This document shows positions 43,343-52,094 of a stretch of DNA of 64,000 bases, piece by piece; position 1 is the stretch's first letter, and every line of letters begins with the position of its first letter. The notes below the pieces were generated by a model that was not told where the DNA came from, did no database searches, and saw only the letters and a list, made by a program, of their open reading frames with translations. The translations under genes and the position numbers were made by a program. This DNA is from Granulicella arctica (GTDB lineage: Bacteria; Acidobacteriota; Terriglobia; Terriglobales; Acidobacteriaceae), in the NCBI RefSeq assembly GCF_025685605.1, contig NZ_JAGTUT010000001.1, positions 620,001 to 684,000 on the forward strand, in the 5' to 3' direction.

Positions 43343-45073
43343 CTAATCAACTACAAACGGCGCAGATTCTGCGATCTGCTGCTTGGTAACTCCGTCATTG
43401 ATCTTGATGCTCAGTTCGTACTTACCCGGCTGCAGACTCGCCAGCGGAAGGCTTCGTTCCAGGGTGACCTGATCTGCGTTCGGGTTCGTCTTCGACGTCA
43501 GCTCCTGAGTATTCAGGATAGCTTTGTTCGTCGTCAAGTCCATGATCTGGTAGTCGATCGTCGCACCATTCTGTTTGCTCTTGTCGTCGATGCCAAGGTT
43601 GTAGACCTGCATCCAGAAGTTGAGGCTCTGCGCCCGATGGAATATGAGCGGAACAGCCACACCAGTCGGAACCCGGGGACGAAGGCGTGTGTTGCCGATA
43701 ACGAAGTTTCCTGCGCCGATATCCTTTGAAGGAACGCGCTCCATCTGATCTGCGAGGATGAGCGACGAGGTGGACAGCTTGTCATCATCGTACTTGGGAA
43801 CGTTGATGCTGCGGCGCCAGACGCCTACGTGATCCGGATTGTTTACATCCTTGATCGCGATGTCGATACGGTAGAGGCCGGGACGTAGAGGCAGCGCCTT
43901 CCAGTACACCGAGACATTGTTCTTCGTGCGTGCCAGCAGCTCGCTCGGAGTCGGAACGCTGACCGTCTCTTCGAAGGTGAGGATTGGCTTGTGGTTCAGG
44001 TTGGTGACGCGGCCGAGGATATTGACCGAGCCGGTTGCGACGCCATCCTTGTTGTTGTAGGTAATGTCGCCATTGCGAATCTGGAGGGTCAACGGCACCA
44101 AGACGGTGTCGTTGGTTACCTTTACGTAGTCGGTGCGTACATCGAAGAGGAAGGGCGGGCCGGTGAGAATCTTCGAGGTTGCGATGAAGGCTTCAAGGTC
44201 ATGGAACTTGATGACCGGTGGCGCCATGATCTTTGCGGCGAAGCTGATGCGGTCGAACTGTTTGCTCTGGTTCATCGACGACATTGGTCCAGCGCCCAAC
44301 TGCTCAAGACCGCCACCGGAGAAGCGGTCGGCCTTCTTGGACTGCCCCTGCTGCTCGGAGAGGGTTTCGCCGGCACCTGGAACGTGCTTCAAGGCATCCT
44401 TCTCAGAGCGATCGATGGTCATGTGATAGTCGCCGCACATGCAGGTATCGACGAATTCAACGTCGATGTTATCGCCGACGCCTTCGAGATAGCGGTAGTG
44501 CCAGACTTCAAAGGGGAAGGTCGAGGTGTTGCCGCCGCCCTCTTCCATGGGGCGCTCGTAGCTGCCACCGCTGGGATGAGAGTCGATGCTGTCGGCCTTG
44601 CCGTAGGCGATGTAGATGTGACCACGATCGGTGCGCCAGCCCGGCTTGCCAGCGGCAAAGTGCTCGTTGGCGTAGGCGATGCGTTGGTAGTGCTGCTCGC
44701 GGAATTCATTCTCGGGCGAGTCGGGGTTTGGGTTGCGACGGAGCCAAAACTGCTCGATGAACTGATCGCGCTCCTCATCGTTGCTCAAGCTCTTGAAGGT
44801 CTCAAGCTCCTGGTCGGTGATGATCCAGCGGACATCCTCGTTCACCCACTTCTTGTACTCGCCCTTCAACTCCTGCTTGACGGCCTTCTGACGCTGGATC
44901 TTTTCCTTGTCGGTCAGCGGACGTTTCAGCGGATCGGGCCTCTCAGAGGCGGGCGGACCCTGCACGACACCGTCCGGCGCGGTGGCCGGTACTTCCTGCC
45001 CGTGGAGGAGAACTCCCCCCGTCCATACGGTCAAAGCGAGAGCAGCAGAAAGAATAGAACGTGACGTTGTCAT
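43343..45073 (-). CDS. GWxTD domain-containing exported protein
   Basis: This is a protein of about 576 residues with a signal peptide (SILSAALALTVWTGGVLLHG). An N-terminal charged helix region follows, and then the GWxTD domain: KWVNEDVRWIITDQELETF, FIEQFWLRRNPNPDS, and GWRTDRGHIYIAYGKAD at about residues 160-176, which gives the domain its name. The C-terminal half has Ig-like strand pairs (LRPGLYRIDIAIKD, then LQPGKYELSIKIND). Such proteins are common in Acidobacteria and Bacteroidetes-like phyla; the biochemical role is unknown. The ATG at 45073 is preferred to a TTG at 45097 because it is followed directly by the signal sequence. Confidence 0.85.
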   Translation of the reverse strand: MTTSRSILSAALALTVWTGGVLLHGQEVPATAPDGVVQGPPASERPDPLKRPLTDKEKIQRQKAVKQELKGEYKKWVNEDVRWIITDQELETFKSLSNDEERDQFIEQFWLRRNPNPDSPENEFREQHYQRIAYANEHFAAGKPGWRTDRGHIYIAYGKADSIDSHPSGGSYERPMEEGGGNTSTFPFEVWHYRYLEGVGDNIDVEFVDTCMCGDYHMTIDRSEKDALKHVPGAGETLSEQQGQSKKADRFSGGGLEQLGAGPMSSMNQSKQFDRISFAAKIMAPPVIKFHDLEAFIATSKILTGPPFLFDVRTDYVKVTNDTVLVPLTLQIRNGDITYNNKDGVATGSVNILGRVTNLNHKPILTFEETVSVPTPSELLARTKNNVSVYWKALPLRPGLYRIDIAIKDVNNPDHVGVWRRSINVPKYDDDKLSTSSLILADQMERVPSKDIGAGNFVIGNTRLRPRVPTGVAVPLIFHRAQSLNFWMQVYNLGIDDKSKQNGATIDYQIMDLTTNKAILNTQELTSKTNPNADQVTLERSLPLASLQPGKYELSIKINDGVTKQQIAESAPFVVD

Positions 45074-45345
45074 GCGAGGAGGCACTCCTGTTACCAACTC
45101 ATATTGTATGGCCCCTCAGCAAGTTCAGACAAGACGCACGAGGTAACCAGTAGTAACCCCTGCTATCATCGCAGCATAGAACTCACAGACTGACGGACAC
45201 TCTTTTGACGACGAAGATTCTGGTTCGTTTTCATGGCAAATCAAATGTTGTCTTTCGTATGGAACGCGATAGTCTTTCTCTGCGTATCTAACTTCACTTA
45301 CAACGATTCCGAAGTATCCGCATCATGTGGTTACACGGACGAGAC

Positions 45346-46779
45346 ATGGACAAGAAAGCAGCAATGAGCGCCAAAAAGAAGATTCTTATCGTCGTCGTCG
45401 TTCTTGTACTCATCGGCATTGTCGTAGGCACGATCCTCAACAGCCAGGCTAACGTTACCAAGGTGGCAACCGGCAAAGCCTCTCGGCAGGATCTTGTCTC
45501 CATCGTGAGTGGAACAGGACAGATCAAGCCGAAGACCTACGTCAACATTGGCGCAACCGCCTTTGGACGTATCACCCACCTGAACGTGAAGGAAGGCGAT
45601 CACGTCAAGGCGGGGACGATTCTGGCAACGGTCGAGAGTGTGCAGCCGCAGGCGACTGTCGCCGCGCAGCGCGCCACTATTTCGTCATCGAGGACTGACG
45701 TGAACTCCTATGTTGCGGCGGAGAAGACCGCCGAGGCGAACATCCTGCAAGCCAAAGCAGATCTTGAGCAGAAGCAGCTCGACTATAACCGCTCGCTGGC
45801 GCTCTACAACGACAAGCTGATTGCGAAGCAGGACTTCGACGCGAAGAAGGCTGCATTCGACGTCTCCGCGGCGACGCTTGCACAGCGCGTAGCAACGCTT
45901 GCTCAATCGCAGGCACAGACAGAATCGCAGCGCGGCCACGTCGAGCAGGCAGTTGCCAGCCAGCGCTCCAACTTCGACGCGCTTGATAAGACGGTCAGTC
46001 GTGCCCCGTTCGATGGACTCGTGACCAACGTTCCTGTACGTGAGGGCGAGACGATGGTCGTCGGAATCCAGAACGCCGAAGGCTCCACCCTGATGACGCT
46101 GGCCGATATGTCGGTGATTACGGCCGAGGTCAAGGTGGACGAGACGGATATCGTCAACGTCGCACTGAATCAGCCGGTGGATGTGACAGTTGACGCCCTG
46201 CCGGGACGCGTCTTCAAGGGTCACGTTACCAACGTCGGCGACCAGGCGCTTCTCCGCACGACCGGCGTTGCAACCAGCCAGAGCACCACGGGTACGGAAG
46301 AGGCTAAGGACTTCAAGGTCGTGGTTACGCTTAACGAATCCACCGAGGAGCTGCGCCGCTCGATGGATGAACTTCGCCCCGGTCTTTCGGCCACGGCCAA
46401 GATCACGACGGCTCATAAGCCCAATGCGCTCACCATTCCGATCCAGGCGCTGGTCCAACGGGATGCCGAAACAGAGAAGGTTCTCGCCGACAATAACGGG
46501 AAGCAGCCGACGACCGCGGCACCCGACAACAACCGCGCCAAGGCTCCTCCGGCGCAGGGCGTTTACCTGCTTGTGACCCAGAAGAAGAAGGTGCGCGCAG
46601 TCTTCACACCGGTCACGACCGGCGTTACGGGTGCTACGGATATCGAGGTTCTCAGCGGGCTCAAAGAGGGTGACGAGATCGTGACGGGGCGCTATAAGGT
46701 CCTGCGGACGCTCAAAAGTGGAACCCCGGTGAAGGTCGATAATACCGTGGAGGTAACTACCTCGCCTGACGATAAATAG
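45346..46779 (+). CDS. Periplasmic adaptor (HlyD/MacA-type) of an efflux system
   Basis: This is a protein of about 477 residues with an N-terminal membrane anchor (ILIVVVVLVLIGIVVGTIL). A lipoyl half-motif is visible (FGRITHLNVKEGDHVKAG), then a long coiled-coil hairpin at about residues 115-215 (ADLEQKQLDYNRSLALYNDK). The second lipoyl half (APFDGLVTNVPVREGE) and beta-barrel domains follow. A Lys/Asn/Pro-rich insert (residues about 380-400) precedes the last domain. Adaptors of this type bridge an inner-membrane pump and an outer-membrane channel. In-frame ATGs at 45325, 45346 and 45364 are all possible. The next gene encodes a MacB-type ATPase, so an ABC efflux pump is likely. Confidence 0.9.
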   Translation: MDKKAAMSAKKKILIVVVVLVLIGIVVGTILNSQANVTKVATGKASRQDLVSIVSGTGQIKPKTYVNIGATAFGRITHLNVKEGDHVKAGTILATVESVQPQATVAAQRATISSSRTDVNSYVAAEKTAEANILQAKADLEQKQLDYNRSLALYNDKLIAKQDFDAKKAAFDVSAATLAQRVATLAQSQAQTESQRGHVEQAVASQRSNFDALDKTVSRAPFDGLVTNVPVREGETMVVGIQNAEGSTLMTLADMSVITAEVKVDETDIVNVALNQPVDVTVDALPGRVFKGHVTNVGDQALLRTTGVATSQSTTGTEEAKDFKVVVTLNESTEELRRSMDELRPGLSATAKITTAHKPNALTIPIQALVQRDAETEKVLADNNGKQPTTAAPDNNRAKAPPAQGVYLLVTQKKKVRAVFTPVTTGVTGATDIEVLSGLKEGDEIVTGRYKVLRTLKSGTPVKVDNTVEVTTSPDDK

Positions 46780-46857
46780 CGATCGTGGCGGCGCGGAACC
46801 TTCGCGAAGAAACGAACGTACTATCCTTGGAACGAACGAGAAGTCACGGAGAGCTGG

Positions 46858-47655
46858 ATGTCCACAGAAGCTGTACTTGATTCCACCCGCACCAATGTCA
46901 ACGGTCCCCATGAAGGCGATGTGATTGTCACTGACAATCTCTGGAAGACCTACGAGATGGGTGATCAGCAGGTCCATGCGCTACGAGGAGTGAACCTGCG
47001 CATTCGCCACAATGAGTATGTGGCGATCATGGGACCGTCCGGATCAGGAAAGTCGACGCTGATGAACCTGATCGGCTGTCTTGACTCTCCCTCGCAGGGC
47101 AAGTACTGGCTGAATGGACACGACGTCTCGAAGCTGAACGACGACGAACTCGCCCGAATCCGCAATAAGGAGATTGGGTTTGTCTTCCAGACCTTCAACC
47201 TGCTGGCCCGCGCCACCTCACTGCACAACGTCGAGCTGCCGCTGATCTATAACGGCACCCCGGCGGCTGAGCGTATTGCGCGGGCAAAAGAGGTTCTCGA
47301 GTCGGTGAACCTGGGTTCGCGCATGATGCACAAGCCCAACGAACTCTCGGGTGGCCAGCGTCAGCGTGTCGCTATTGCCCGTGCGCTTGTCAATCGGCCA
47401 TCGATCATCCTTGCTGACGAGCCTACCGGAAATCTTGACTCGAAGACCGGCGACGAGATTATGGCGCTGATGGACGACCTGCACGCCAAGGGTAATACGA
47501 TCGTTCTGGTGACCCATGAACCGGATATCGCAGAGTACGCTCACCGCGTCGTCACGATCCGCGACGGTGTCGTTGCGAGTGACCGTCTCTCCACGCGCGA
47601 CCGATCCGGGATCGAAGCGCGCATCGCCGCCGCTCCGGCGCATACCAACTACTAA
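46858..47655 (+). CDS. ABC transporter ATP-binding protein (MacB/LolD-like)
   Basis: This 265-residue protein has Walker [10 protein letters not shown], a Q-loop in [18 protein letters not shown], the signature LSGGQRQR, Walker [13 protein letters not shown] and an H-loop VTHEP. The family is that of MacB, LolD and FtsE ATPases. In typical operons a permease gene with the MacB fold follows; here the next gene is a secreted unknown, preceded by a terminator. The ATPase may use a permease encoded elsewhere. It lies 78 bases after the adaptor gene in the same direction. Confidence 0.92.
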   Translation: MSTEAVLDSTRTNVNGPHEGDVIVTDNLWKTYEMGDQQVHALRGVNLRIRHNEYVAIMGPSGSGKSTLMNLIGCLDSPSQGKYWLNGHDVSKLNDDELARIRNKEIGFVFQTFNLLARATSLHNVELPLIYNGTPAAERIARAKEVLESVNLGSRMMHKPNELSGGQRQRVAIARALVNRPSIILADEPTGNLDSKTGDEIMALMDDLHAKGNTIVLVTHEPDIAEYAHRVVTIRDGVVASDRLSTRDRSGIEARIAAAPAHTNY

Positions 47656-47685
47656 GTACCAGGTTCCTGCATTGCCAACGTAAGC

Positions 47686-47731
47686 AGATCAGCCATGGTC
47701 ACCCTAATCCGGGCATGACCATGGCTGATCT
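47686..47731 (+). terminator. Hairpin terminator after the ABC ATPase gene
   Basis: A perfect 16-bp stem (47686-47701 with 47716-47731) with a 14-base loop lies 30 bases past the stop. The T run after it is weak. Confidence 0.7.
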
Positions 47732-47787
47732 TCATTGAGCGTGTGAACATGCGACGAGAATCGAGCCGGACCGTCTAAACTACTCCT

Positions 47788-50418
47788 ATGGCTTCTTTGT
47801 CGCGCGGTCTACACTGTGCCTTCCTCGTTCTCGTCACCCTTTCTGCGACGGGTGCGTTTGCCGATAACGCGCGCTTCGACCTCACAGGCCCCAAAGTCGA
47901 GGTTCGGGTAACGCGTGGCGGAAAGACGCTCCCCATCGCTGCGGTGCCCAATCTGCAGGTGGGCGACAAGCTTTGGCTGCATCCGGATCTGCCTCCAACG
48001 CAGTCCGTCCACTATCTTTTGATCGTTGCGTTTCTACGCGGCACGACCAATCCGCCGCCGGATGACTGGTTTACCCGCATCGAGACCTGGAACAAGAAGG
48101 TCCGTGAAGAGGGTGTCTTCATCACCGTCCCTGCGGAGGCTCAGCAGGCGATCGCCTTTCTTGCTCCCGAGACGGGTGGCGACTACAGCACCCTTCGTTC
48201 CGCCGTTAAGGGGCGACCGGGCATCTTTGTCCGTGCATCTCAGGATCTAGCCGAGGCCGGTTTTGAACAGGGGCGGATCGAGCGGTATGTTGCGGCAATG
48301 AAGCAGGTTCCGCCCTCGGATGCGAAGGCGCTGCAGGATCACTCCGCCCTCCTTGCGCGCACGCTCAACCTCAAGCCGAACGCCGATTGCTTCAAGCAAC
48401 CGGTTGATCTGCAGTACACCTGCCTAACGCAGAGCGGAAACCAGACGCTGCTCGACGATGGGCATGGCCAGACGCTCGCAGCAGCTCTCGCCAACGGCCC
48501 GGGATCGGACCTGATCAACCAGGCGAGCTACACGCAAGCCTTTGGGGCAGGCGTCTATAGCGCCTATGTCGGCGCGATCGTCGACCTGGTGCGCCTGACG
48601 AGTAGCCTCCACACTGCACAGTACCAGTACATTCCGGCTATCGCCTTCCCTGAGGAGGCTGATCTGAAGCTGCGGCTCAATACGCCGCCGTCCTTCCATA
48701 ATCCGAAGTCGGTTATTGTCATTGGACTTCCGGCGATTCAGGCGGCGGTTCCGCCACCGCTCCGGCCTGCCGATCCGAAGTTCGTGACTTGCCTGATCAA
48801 GCCATCGGTCGTGCTGCCGGTAGAGGGAGCACCGCTGGTCTTTGCGACTTCCTTCGCTCATGACATGGTGCTGCACATCAAGGATACCGACCCTAAGACC
48901 GACCTCTCGCTAACCCCTGATGCCTTTCAGGGTGGCCTGGTGATCGCCTCAGCGCCAGCGCGGAAGACGCTACCGGATGATCCGGTGAGCACCGCTGCAG
49001 CAGCCGTCAATACGCCGTCGGTCCCTCCGCCCGCTGCACCCGGGGACAAACCAGCAGCGCCGACGGGACCACCGCCCACGCCAATCCCGGTAGTTCCGCC
49101 GGGCTCAGTTGAGATTACTGGCACAATCAGCGGCTTCTGGGGATTTGACCCATTTACCGGACCGACCCTGCGGCTCCAGAACACGCCAGGCAAGGACTGG
49201 AAGATTGCGACGACCGACAACCTGATTATGGGGCGTGAAAATCACCTCGGCCTGCAGTCGAACGGAACCGCGTGCATCGACGCCATCACGCTTGACGGGG
49301 CCGTCGGCAAGGATGCGGAGACGAAGTGGAAGCAGGCTGACAAGCCCGACCATGTGGATGTCACTCTGACGTTGAAGTCGGCCGATCCCGGCGCGCTTCA
49401 TCTCTCCGTCAAGCAGTTTGGCGAGGCGAAGCCGGATATGGTGTCAGCCGAGAGCTTCTCTGAGCCTGCGAAGCTGACCGACCTGCAACTCCATGCTGGT
49501 GACAACTTCGTCGTACTTACCGGTGTCAGCCTGAACCAGGTGAAGCAGGTTGCCATAGAAAGCGCGACCTTCCTACCGGCCACGGACGGGTCTGGCGATG
49601 CGAGTTCGGTGTCGCTGCAGCTCAATCTACCCGCAGGTGCTGCTGCCCCCAAGGCTAAGGCGAATGACAAATTCACCGCGAACGTAACCTTGAAGGACGG
49701 CCGTGTGCTGACGCTGCCGGTCACCGTCTCTCCGGAGCGGCCGACCGTGACCCTGCTGAACAAGAACATTGCACAGCCTGCGAAGTCCGCCATCCAGCTT
49801 GCAAACCAGAACGACCTGCCTGTGGATGAGGAGATTACGTTCTCGCTTAAATCCGCCTCGAACTTCCCACGCACCGGTCAGATCGAGATTGCGAACGCGG
49901 ATGAATCGCTGCATGCCGCACTTACGGTGGCAGCTGGAACGCTCGTCCTGCAGAACCCGCACACGATCCTCGCTACGTTCGACCCGCTGAAGAGCTTTGG
50001 CACCTCGGCGTTCGGTCCATTGCGGCTACGTCCTGTGTCGCCGGAGGGCGTGAACGGCGACTGGCTGCCCCTGGCGACCCTGGTGCGTGTCCCTGTACTC
50101 AAGGAACTGCACTGCGTCTCCGACGTCAGCAAGCCCTGTACGCTGGCTGGGGCGAACCTTTACCTGCTTGACTCCATATCGAACGATCCGACGTTCACTA
50201 ATCCTGCTGCAATCCCGGAGGGGTTTGTAGGCAGCACGGTGCCGATGCCGCATCCGGTGAATGGCATCTTCTACATCAAGCTCCGGGACGACCCGGATAG
50301 CATCGATCCCGTGACATTGCCCATCCTTCTTGACAAGTCCACACCGACTGGCGATTCAACACAGTCCAGCATCGTATCGAACTCACACCTGCACCGCACT
50401 TCGACCTCCGTCCGCTAA
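47788..50418 (+). CDS. Large exported protein of unknown function
   Basis: This 876-residue protein has a signal peptide (HCAFLVLVTLSATGAFAD). The first 390 residues are mixed alpha/beta with a short conserved-looking start (FDLTGPKVEVRVTRGGKTLP). A Pro/Ala-rich linker at about residues 410-445 (VPPPAAPGDKPAAPTGPPPT) separates it from the second half. That half is strand-rich with repeated Ig-like phrases such as DHVDVTLTLKSADPGALHL and DGRVLTLPVTVSPERPTV. I see no catalytic motif, sorting signal or transmembrane helix. It is probably periplasmic or surface-exposed. I do not recognise the family. Confidence 0.75.
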   Translation: MASLSRGLHCAFLVLVTLSATGAFADNARFDLTGPKVEVRVTRGGKTLPIAAVPNLQVGDKLWLHPDLPPTQSVHYLLIVAFLRGTTNPPPDDWFTRIETWNKKVREEGVFITVPAEAQQAIAFLAPETGGDYSTLRSAVKGRPGIFVRASQDLAEAGFEQGRIERYVAAMKQVPPSDAKALQDHSALLARTLNLKPNADCFKQPVDLQYTCLTQSGNQTLLDDGHGQTLAAALANGPGSDLINQASYTQAFGAGVYSAYVGAIVDLVRLTSSLHTAQYQYIPAIAFPEEADLKLRLNTPPSFHNPKSVIVIGLPAIQAAVPPPLRPADPKFVTCLIKPSVVLPVEGAPLVFATSFAHDMVLHIKDTDPKTDLSLTPDAFQGGLVIASAPARKTLPDDPVSTAAAAVNTPSVPPPAAPGDKPAAPTGPPPTPIPVVPPGSVEITGTISGFWGFDPFTGPTLRLQNTPGKDWKIATTDNLIMGRENHLGLQSNGTACIDAITLDGAVGKDAETKWKQADKPDHVDVTLTLKSADPGALHLSVKQFGEAKPDMVSAESFSEPAKLTDLQLHAGDNFVVLTGVSLNQVKQVAIESATFLPATDGSGDASSVSLQLNLPAGAAAPKAKANDKFTANVTLKDGRVLTLPVTVSPERPTVTLLNKNIAQPAKSAIQLANQNDLPVDEEITFSLKSASNFPRTGQIEIANADESLHAALTVAAGTLVLQNPHTILATFDPLKSFGTSAFGPLRLRPVSPEGVNGDWLPLATLVRVPVLKELHCVSDVSKPCTLAGANLYLLDSISNDPTFTNPAAIPEGFVGSTVPMPHPVNGIFYIKLRDDPDSIDPVTLPILLDKSTPTGDSTQSSIVSNSHLHRTSTSVR

Positions 50419-50423
50419 CGCAG

Positions 50424-50453
50424 ACAGGGGCGGATCAAGTTGATCCGCCCTGT
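50424..50453. terminator. Bidirectional hairpin between convergent genes
   Basis: ACAGGGGCGGATCAA (50424-50438) pairs with TTGATCCGCCCTGT (50440-50453) with a single bulged G. It lies between the secreted unknown and the permease gene. No long T run follows. Confidence 0.6.
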
Positions 50454-50473
50454 GGTGAAGCTGTTGAGTCGAG

Positions 50474-52072
50474 CTACTTGCCTTGCGCTTCCAGGCTCTG
50501 CTGGAGCTTACTGTGCTTCCGGCTGTAGGTGAAGTAGACAACCAACCCAATGACTAGCCAGACGATCAAGCGGACCCAGTTCCAGACGCCCAGCTTGTAC
50601 ATCATGTAGCCGTTGAAGAGGATGCCGAGGATAGGCACGAGCGGAACCAGAGGCGTACGGAAGGGACGGTCGCGGCTGGGGTCCGTCTTGCGCAAAACAA
50701 TGATGGCGATGCAGACGATGACGAAGGCGAGGAGCGTGCCGATGTTCACCATCTTGCCGATGTCGTCGATCGGCGTCACGCTGCCGACGACTGCCGCGAG
50801 GCAGCCAGCGAGAATCGTGCCCTTCCATGGCGTGCGGAACTTGTGGTGAATATCACCAAAGAACTTCTTCGGAAGCAGACCATCGTGCGCCATGGCGTAA
50901 AGAACGCGGCTTTGGCCCAGCAGCATGACGAGCATGACGCTTGTGAGGCCAGCCAGTGCGCCGATGGTGATGATGTTCGAGGCCCAGCCCAGACCATGAT
51001 CCAGAAACGCGCGGGAGATGGGTGCTTCGATGTTGACGAGACGCCACGGCACCATGCCGGTCAGCACGGCAGCGACGCCAATGTAGAGCAGCGTGCAGAT
51101 CGAGAGCGATACGATGATGCCGATGGGTAGATCACGCTGCGGGTTCTTCGCTTCTTGCGCGGTCGTCGATACAGCGTCAAAGCCGATGTAGGAGAAGAAG
51201 ACGAGGCCGGCGGCAAGGCCGATACCGCTCATTCCGAACGGCGCGAAGGTGTGCCAGTCGGTGCCCCAGTTCCCCTTGGTGACATAGTGCGAACCCAGGC
51301 CGAGAACGAAGAGGACGATGCCAACTTTGACCGCTACGATGGTGGCGTTGAACTTGGCGCTCTCCTTGATGCCGACGACGAGGATCGCCGTAATCACGAG
51401 CGCAATCAGGAAGGCTGGGACGTTGATGCCAATTTCAACACCGAATATATGCGGTGCATTCAGCAGTGCGTGGGCGCGCATGGCGAGGTCGGTCGAACCG
51501 GAGTCCTTAACCAGCATCAATGCGTCCGTAAATGGCTTCGACCCGACAACGAAGTCGGGGTGCTGCGTGATTACGTCCTGTCGCGCGACGATGTCGGTTG
51601 CCAGACGGAGGCCGGTCCAATGGTCGTACGCGAGCCACAGCGGGAACTTCAGGTGAAAGATGTTCAGCATCTCCACGAAGTTGTTCGACCAGCCGGAGCT
51701 GACGGTGCTCGCACCCATGGCGTATTCGAGGGTGAGGTCCCAGCCGATGATCCAGGCGATCAGCTCGCCGAGCGTGGCATACGCATAAGTATAGGCGCTG
51801 CCCGCAAGGGGGATCATTGCGGCGAACTCCGCATAGCAGAGACCTGCAAATGCACAGCCAAGGCCGCTGAGCACAAAGGAAAGCATCAGGGCGGGGCCGG
51901 CGGTCTTCGCGCCCAATCCGCTCAACACGAAGATTCCAGCGCCGATGACGGCACCGATTCCAAGCGCTGTCAGTTGAACCGGACCCAGCACCCGTTCCAG
52001 CGTGTCGGCGCCCTTTTCGTTCGCCTCCGACATCATGTCATTCAACGACTTTTTGGCAAACAAATTTCCCAT
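50474..52072 (-). CDS. APC-family amino acid permease (cationic-amino-acid-transporter-like)
   Basis: This 532-residue protein has about 12-14 hydrophobic segments. The N-terminal GIGAVIGAGIFVLSGLGA is the APC substrate-site helix, and FAAMIPLAGSAYTYAY is the second signature. The extended C-terminal half (SRVLYAMAHDGLLPKKFF and later TPWKGTILAG) resembles the CAT/YfnA branch that moves amino acids. The ATG at 52072 is preferred over an open frame to 52165, because it is followed by the charged NLFAKKSLNDMM start and preceded by GGGAGACGAG. It starts 22 bases after the end of another APC permease gene. Substrate is unknown. Confidence 0.92.
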   Translation of the reverse strand: MGNLFAKKSLNDMMSEANEKGADTLERVLGPVQLTALGIGAVIGAGIFVLSGLGAKTAGPALMLSFVLSGLGCAFAGLCYAEFAAMIPLAGSAYTYAYATLGELIAWIIGWDLTLEYAMGASTVSSGWSNNFVEMLNIFHLKFPLWLAYDHWTGLRLATDIVARQDVITQHPDFVVGSKPFTDALMLVKDSGSTDLAMRAHALLNAPHIFGVEIGINVPAFLIALVITAILVVGIKESAKFNATIVAVKVGIVLFVLGLGSHYVTKGNWGTDWHTFAPFGMSGIGLAAGLVFFSYIGFDAVSTTAQEAKNPQRDLPIGIIVSLSICTLLYIGVAAVLTGMVPWRLVNIEAPISRAFLDHGLGWASNIITIGALAGLTSVMLVMLLGQSRVLYAMAHDGLLPKKFFGDIHHKFRTPWKGTILAGCLAAVVGSVTPIDDIGKMVNIGTLLAFVIVCIAIIVLRKTDPSRDRPFRTPLVPLVPILGILFNGYMMYKLGVWNWVRLIVWLVIGLVVYFTYSRKHSKLQQSLEAQGK

Positions 52073-52094
52073 GCGCGTTCTCGTCTCCCGATTT

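Noticed and set aside
45234-45368. Possible 44-codon small protein before the adaptor gene
   Set aside because: It has no ribosome site, runs into the adaptor gene in another frame, and has no recognisable pattern.
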